Source: JBBTWV01 sp038062615
GTDB taxonomy: Bacteria > Patescibacteriota > Gracilibacteria > UBA1369 > UM-FILTER-53-11
Direction: 5' to 3'
DNA: 5,888 bases
Assembly (NCBI GenBank): GCA_038062615.1
Contig: JBBTWV010000062.1
Span: 1-5,888 of the forward strand
Shown here: in pieces, positions 4,258-5,888 of the stretch
How positions within the stretch are numbered: position 1 is the first letter of the stretch
Layout of the letters: each line of letters starts with the position of its first letter
Position numbers and translations under genes: made by a program
The notes under the pieces: model-generated
The model's input: the letters and a program-made list of their open reading frames with translations, nothing else
The model's database searches: none
What the model was told of the DNA's origin: nothing

Positions 4258-5508
4258 CTATTTGATGAGATATGGCTTCAGACAAGCTGGAAACTCAATC
4301 GTGCCATCCTCTTTTTGATAATTTTCCATAATGGCGATAATCATTCGGCTCATGGCCGTGGCTGTGCCGTTAAGCGTATGCAAAATGTGATTTCCGTCCG
4401 CATCTTTATAACGAATATTGCATCTCCGCGCCTGAAAATCCGTGCAGTTAGAGCAGCTGGTGAGCTCTCTGAATTTTTTTTGCGATGGAATCCAAACTTC
4501 CAAATCGTATTTTTTGGCGGCCGGTGCGCCCAAGTCGCCGCCGCAAATATTTACCACTTGGTAATGGAGCCCAAGTTCCTGCATAATTTCTTCTTCCATG
4601 GTGCGAATAAGTTCGTGTTCTTCTTCCGATTTTTCTGGATGGCAAAAACTAAACATCTCCAGCTTATCAAACTGATGCACGCGCAAAATGCCCGCCGTGT
4701 CTTTTCCGTAACTTCCGGCTTCGCGCCTAAAGCACGTAGAGAAGCCAACAAATCGCTTTGGGAGCTGTTCCGCAGGAATAATTTTATCGGCATAAAGCAT
4801 GCAAAGCGCCACTTCCGAAGTGCCTGTTAAGTACAAGTCATCATCTGCCGGATTCACATGGTAAATTTCATTGCGATCCGCGGGGAAAAATCCCGTTCCG
4901 TACATGGCGTGTTCTTTTACCAAGACTGGCGGCAGCACCGGCGTAAAACCGCGCTTTACCAACTTGTTGAGCACAAATTGCGTCAGCGCAAATTCCAACA
5001 AAACCGCCTCACCCTTGAGGTAATAAAAGCGGCTTCCACTCATGGCCGAGGCCGCCTCCATCTCAATCCAGTCCAAGGCTTTGCCAAGCGTCATGTGGTC
5101 CTTTGGCTCAAATGAAAACTTGGGTGGCTTGCCCACGGTTTTTACCACCACGTTTTCGGTATCGTTTTTGCCTTCAGGAACACTTTCCGCCGGAGGATTT
5201 GGCAGCACCACCAAAAGTGCAGCTAACTCTTCATCTAACTTTTTGAGCTTGGGTTCCAACTCGCCAAGCTGCTCTTTAATGTATCCCATTTCGTCGAGCA
5301 CCTTTTCTTTTTCAGCCCCGCTGAGTTTGGGCATCTCCTTAGAAGCCTTATTGCGCTTTCCTTGGAACTCCTCAACTTGCTTTAGCAAATCGCGTTTTTC
5401 GCGGTCCAGCATTAAAATATTATCAATTTGCACCGGATCCACATGCTTTTTTTTGAGGGCTTTTTTAACTTTTTCAGCCTCGTCCCGCAATAATTTAAGA
5501 TCAATCAT
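4258..5508 (-). CDS. serS: Seryl-tRNA synthetase
   Basis: The 416-residue enzyme charges tRNA-Ser (and tRNA-Sec where present) with serine in the cytosol using ATP. The N-terminal 1-100 is the Lys/Glu-rich antiparallel coiled-coil arm that binds the tRNA variable arm. The class II catalytic core follows: motif 1 region near 186-204 (GFTPVLPPVLVKEHAMYGTG), the serine-site TGTSE (228-232), motif 2 FRREAGSYG (260-268), GDLGAPAAKKYDLEVW (324-339), ELTSCSNCTDFQARR (348-362), and motif 3 NGTATAMSRMIIAIMENYQ (380-398). Length is normal for bacterial SerRS. The start MIDLKLLRDEAEKV matches the usual family N-terminus. A GGGGAG lies 13 bases upstream, rather far for a ribosome binding site. It is divergent from the gene at 5629 across a 120-base spacer. 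No T-box leader is seen. Confidence 0.97.
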   Translation of the reverse strand: MIDLKLLRDEAEKVKKALKKKHVDPVQIDNILMLDREKRDLLKQVEEFQGKRNKASKEMPKLSGAEKEKVLDEMGYIKEQLGELEPKLKKLDEELAALLVVLPNPPAESVPEGKNDTENVVVKTVGKPPKFSFEPKDHMTLGKALDWIEMEAASAMSGSRFYYLKGEAVLLEFALTQFVLNKLVKRGFTPVLPPVLVKEHAMYGTGFFPADRNEIYHVNPADDDLYLTGTSEVALCMLYADKIIPAEQLPKRFVGFSTCFRREAGSYGKDTAGILRVHQFDKLEMFSFCHPEKSEEEHELIRTMEEEIMQELGLHYQVVNICGGDLGAPAAKKYDLEVWIPSQKKFRELTSCSNCTDFQARRCNIRYKDADGNHILHTLNGTATAMSRMIIAIMENYQKEDGTIEFPACLKPYLIK

Positions 5509-5558
5509 AGTGGTTTCTTAACTCCCCTATGATAAATCAAAAGGTTGAAATAAGGTAT

Positions 5559-5587
5559 TTGACTTATTATTATAAATATCGTATAAT
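5559..5587 (+). promoter_or_regulatory. Near-consensus sigma-70 promoter of the right-edge gene
   Basis: TTGACT (5559-5564), a 17-base spacer, then TATAAT (5582-5587). The start should fall near 5594, leaving a leader of about 35 bases. The -10 sits in GTATAATAC, nearly its own inverse, so a leftward -10 (TATTAT) for serS may overlap it; no good -35 for that direction was found. Confidence 0.8.
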
Positions 5588-5628
5588 ACATACAGTACAT
5601 AACCAATATCCCTTAAACAAAACAAAAT

Positions 5629-5888
5629 ATGGCAGAGCGACAAAATCTTACAAAACGTGAAATTGTACTTTCGGTCATTGCCGGAGCGCTACTCTTGGTT
5701 TTAGCTTTGGTGGGCTACTCATCCAGTTTTAAAAATACCACCGCCAGCGTACTCATTGCGCAGGATGACTCGGGAAATCAGCAGCGAAATCTCAAGGACC
5801 AACTTAATAACGTCAAAAATCTTCGACGCGAAATTCAAGATATTGCCCGCGATACCAAAAAGCAGGCAGATACCGCAAACGCCGAAGC
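5629..5888 (+). CDS. Membrane-anchored protein with coiled-coil region, cut by the window edge
   Basis: From ATG 5629 the frame is open to the window end (86 full codons). MAERQNLTKREI is a short charged cytoplasmic N-terminus. A single hydrophobic helix follows at about 12-30 (VLSVIAGALLLVLALVGY), then a polar segment with Ser/Thr/Asn/Gln. From about residue 50 a charged stretch with Leu, Ile and Val spaced as in a coiled coil (NLKDQLNNVKNLRREIQDIA) runs to the edge. The topology suggests one anchor with the rest outside the cell, or a signal peptide. I cannot name the family from the visible part. There is no Shine-Dalgarno sequence; the A-rich leader ends directly in the ATG. It has its own strong promoter. 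Confidence 0.8.
   Translation, partial: MAERQNLTKREIVLSVIAGALLLVLALVGYSSSFKNTTASVLIAQDDSGNQQRNLKDQLNNVKNLRREIQDIARDTKKQADTANAE

Noticed and set aside
4162..4830. + strand frame of 222 codons antisense to the serS 3' end
   Set aside because: It overlaps conserved SerRS motifs, has no family features of its own, and spans the leader element and promoter of the aspartokinase.
5042..5521. + strand frame of 159 codons opposite the SerRS coiled coil
   Set aside because: The Ser/Phe-rich product is the expected mirror of a Lys/Glu-rich coiled coil; no independent support.

Overview
The window looks like a piece of a small, AT-rich bacterial genome, most likely Patescibacteria (Candidate Phyla Radiation); I would not name a lineage with confidence. 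The grounds are a cysteine-ladder protein of a type I associate with that group, host genes that mostly lack a Shine-Dalgarno sequence, and compact spacing. TGA is used as a normal stop (the aspartokinase ends on it just before a terminator), which argues against the UGA-recoded lineages.

Layout. 1-344: no complete gene. The left edge ends in a + strand transcript closed by a hairpin/T-run terminator (132-156). A - strand transcript is closed by a second terminator (192-218) behind a short 31-codon open frame. 345-1292 (-): a protein with 26 cysteines, two modules, and an apparently missing N-terminus. 1294 to about 1945: a strongly GC-rich island holding one secreted lipoprotein gene (1364-1870, -) with a perfect GGAGGT site. 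In composition and style it is unlike everything around it, and it abuts the broken 5' end of the cysteine-rich gene. 2193-2393 (+): a small two-helix membrane protein. 2457-4016 (-): an unusual aspartokinase, convergent with it across a shared bidirectional terminator. 4258-5508 (-): seryl-tRNA synthetase. 5629 to the edge (+): the start of a membrane-anchored coiled-coil protein, divergent from serS.

The most interesting signal is regulatory. A structured element occurs twice, once on each strand, each time in sense orientation upstream of a different gene: 2011-2096 (+) before the small membrane protein and 4132-4199 (-) before the aspartokinase. The copies share a 21-base identical core and a second conserved block. 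Three flanking helices change sequence but keep pairing, as expected for a three-way-junction RNA. In the aspartokinase leader the element is followed by a textbook terminator and a mutually exclusive antiterminator built from a duplicated arm. I cannot match it to any riboswitch class I know, so it is a candidate undescribed cis-regulatory RNA.

The genes do not form one pathway. Aspartokinase (aspartate-family metabolism) and SerRS (translation) are housekeeping functions. The GC-rich lipoprotein is either a recent acquisition or an assembly chimera, and that should be settled before the island is interpreted biologically.
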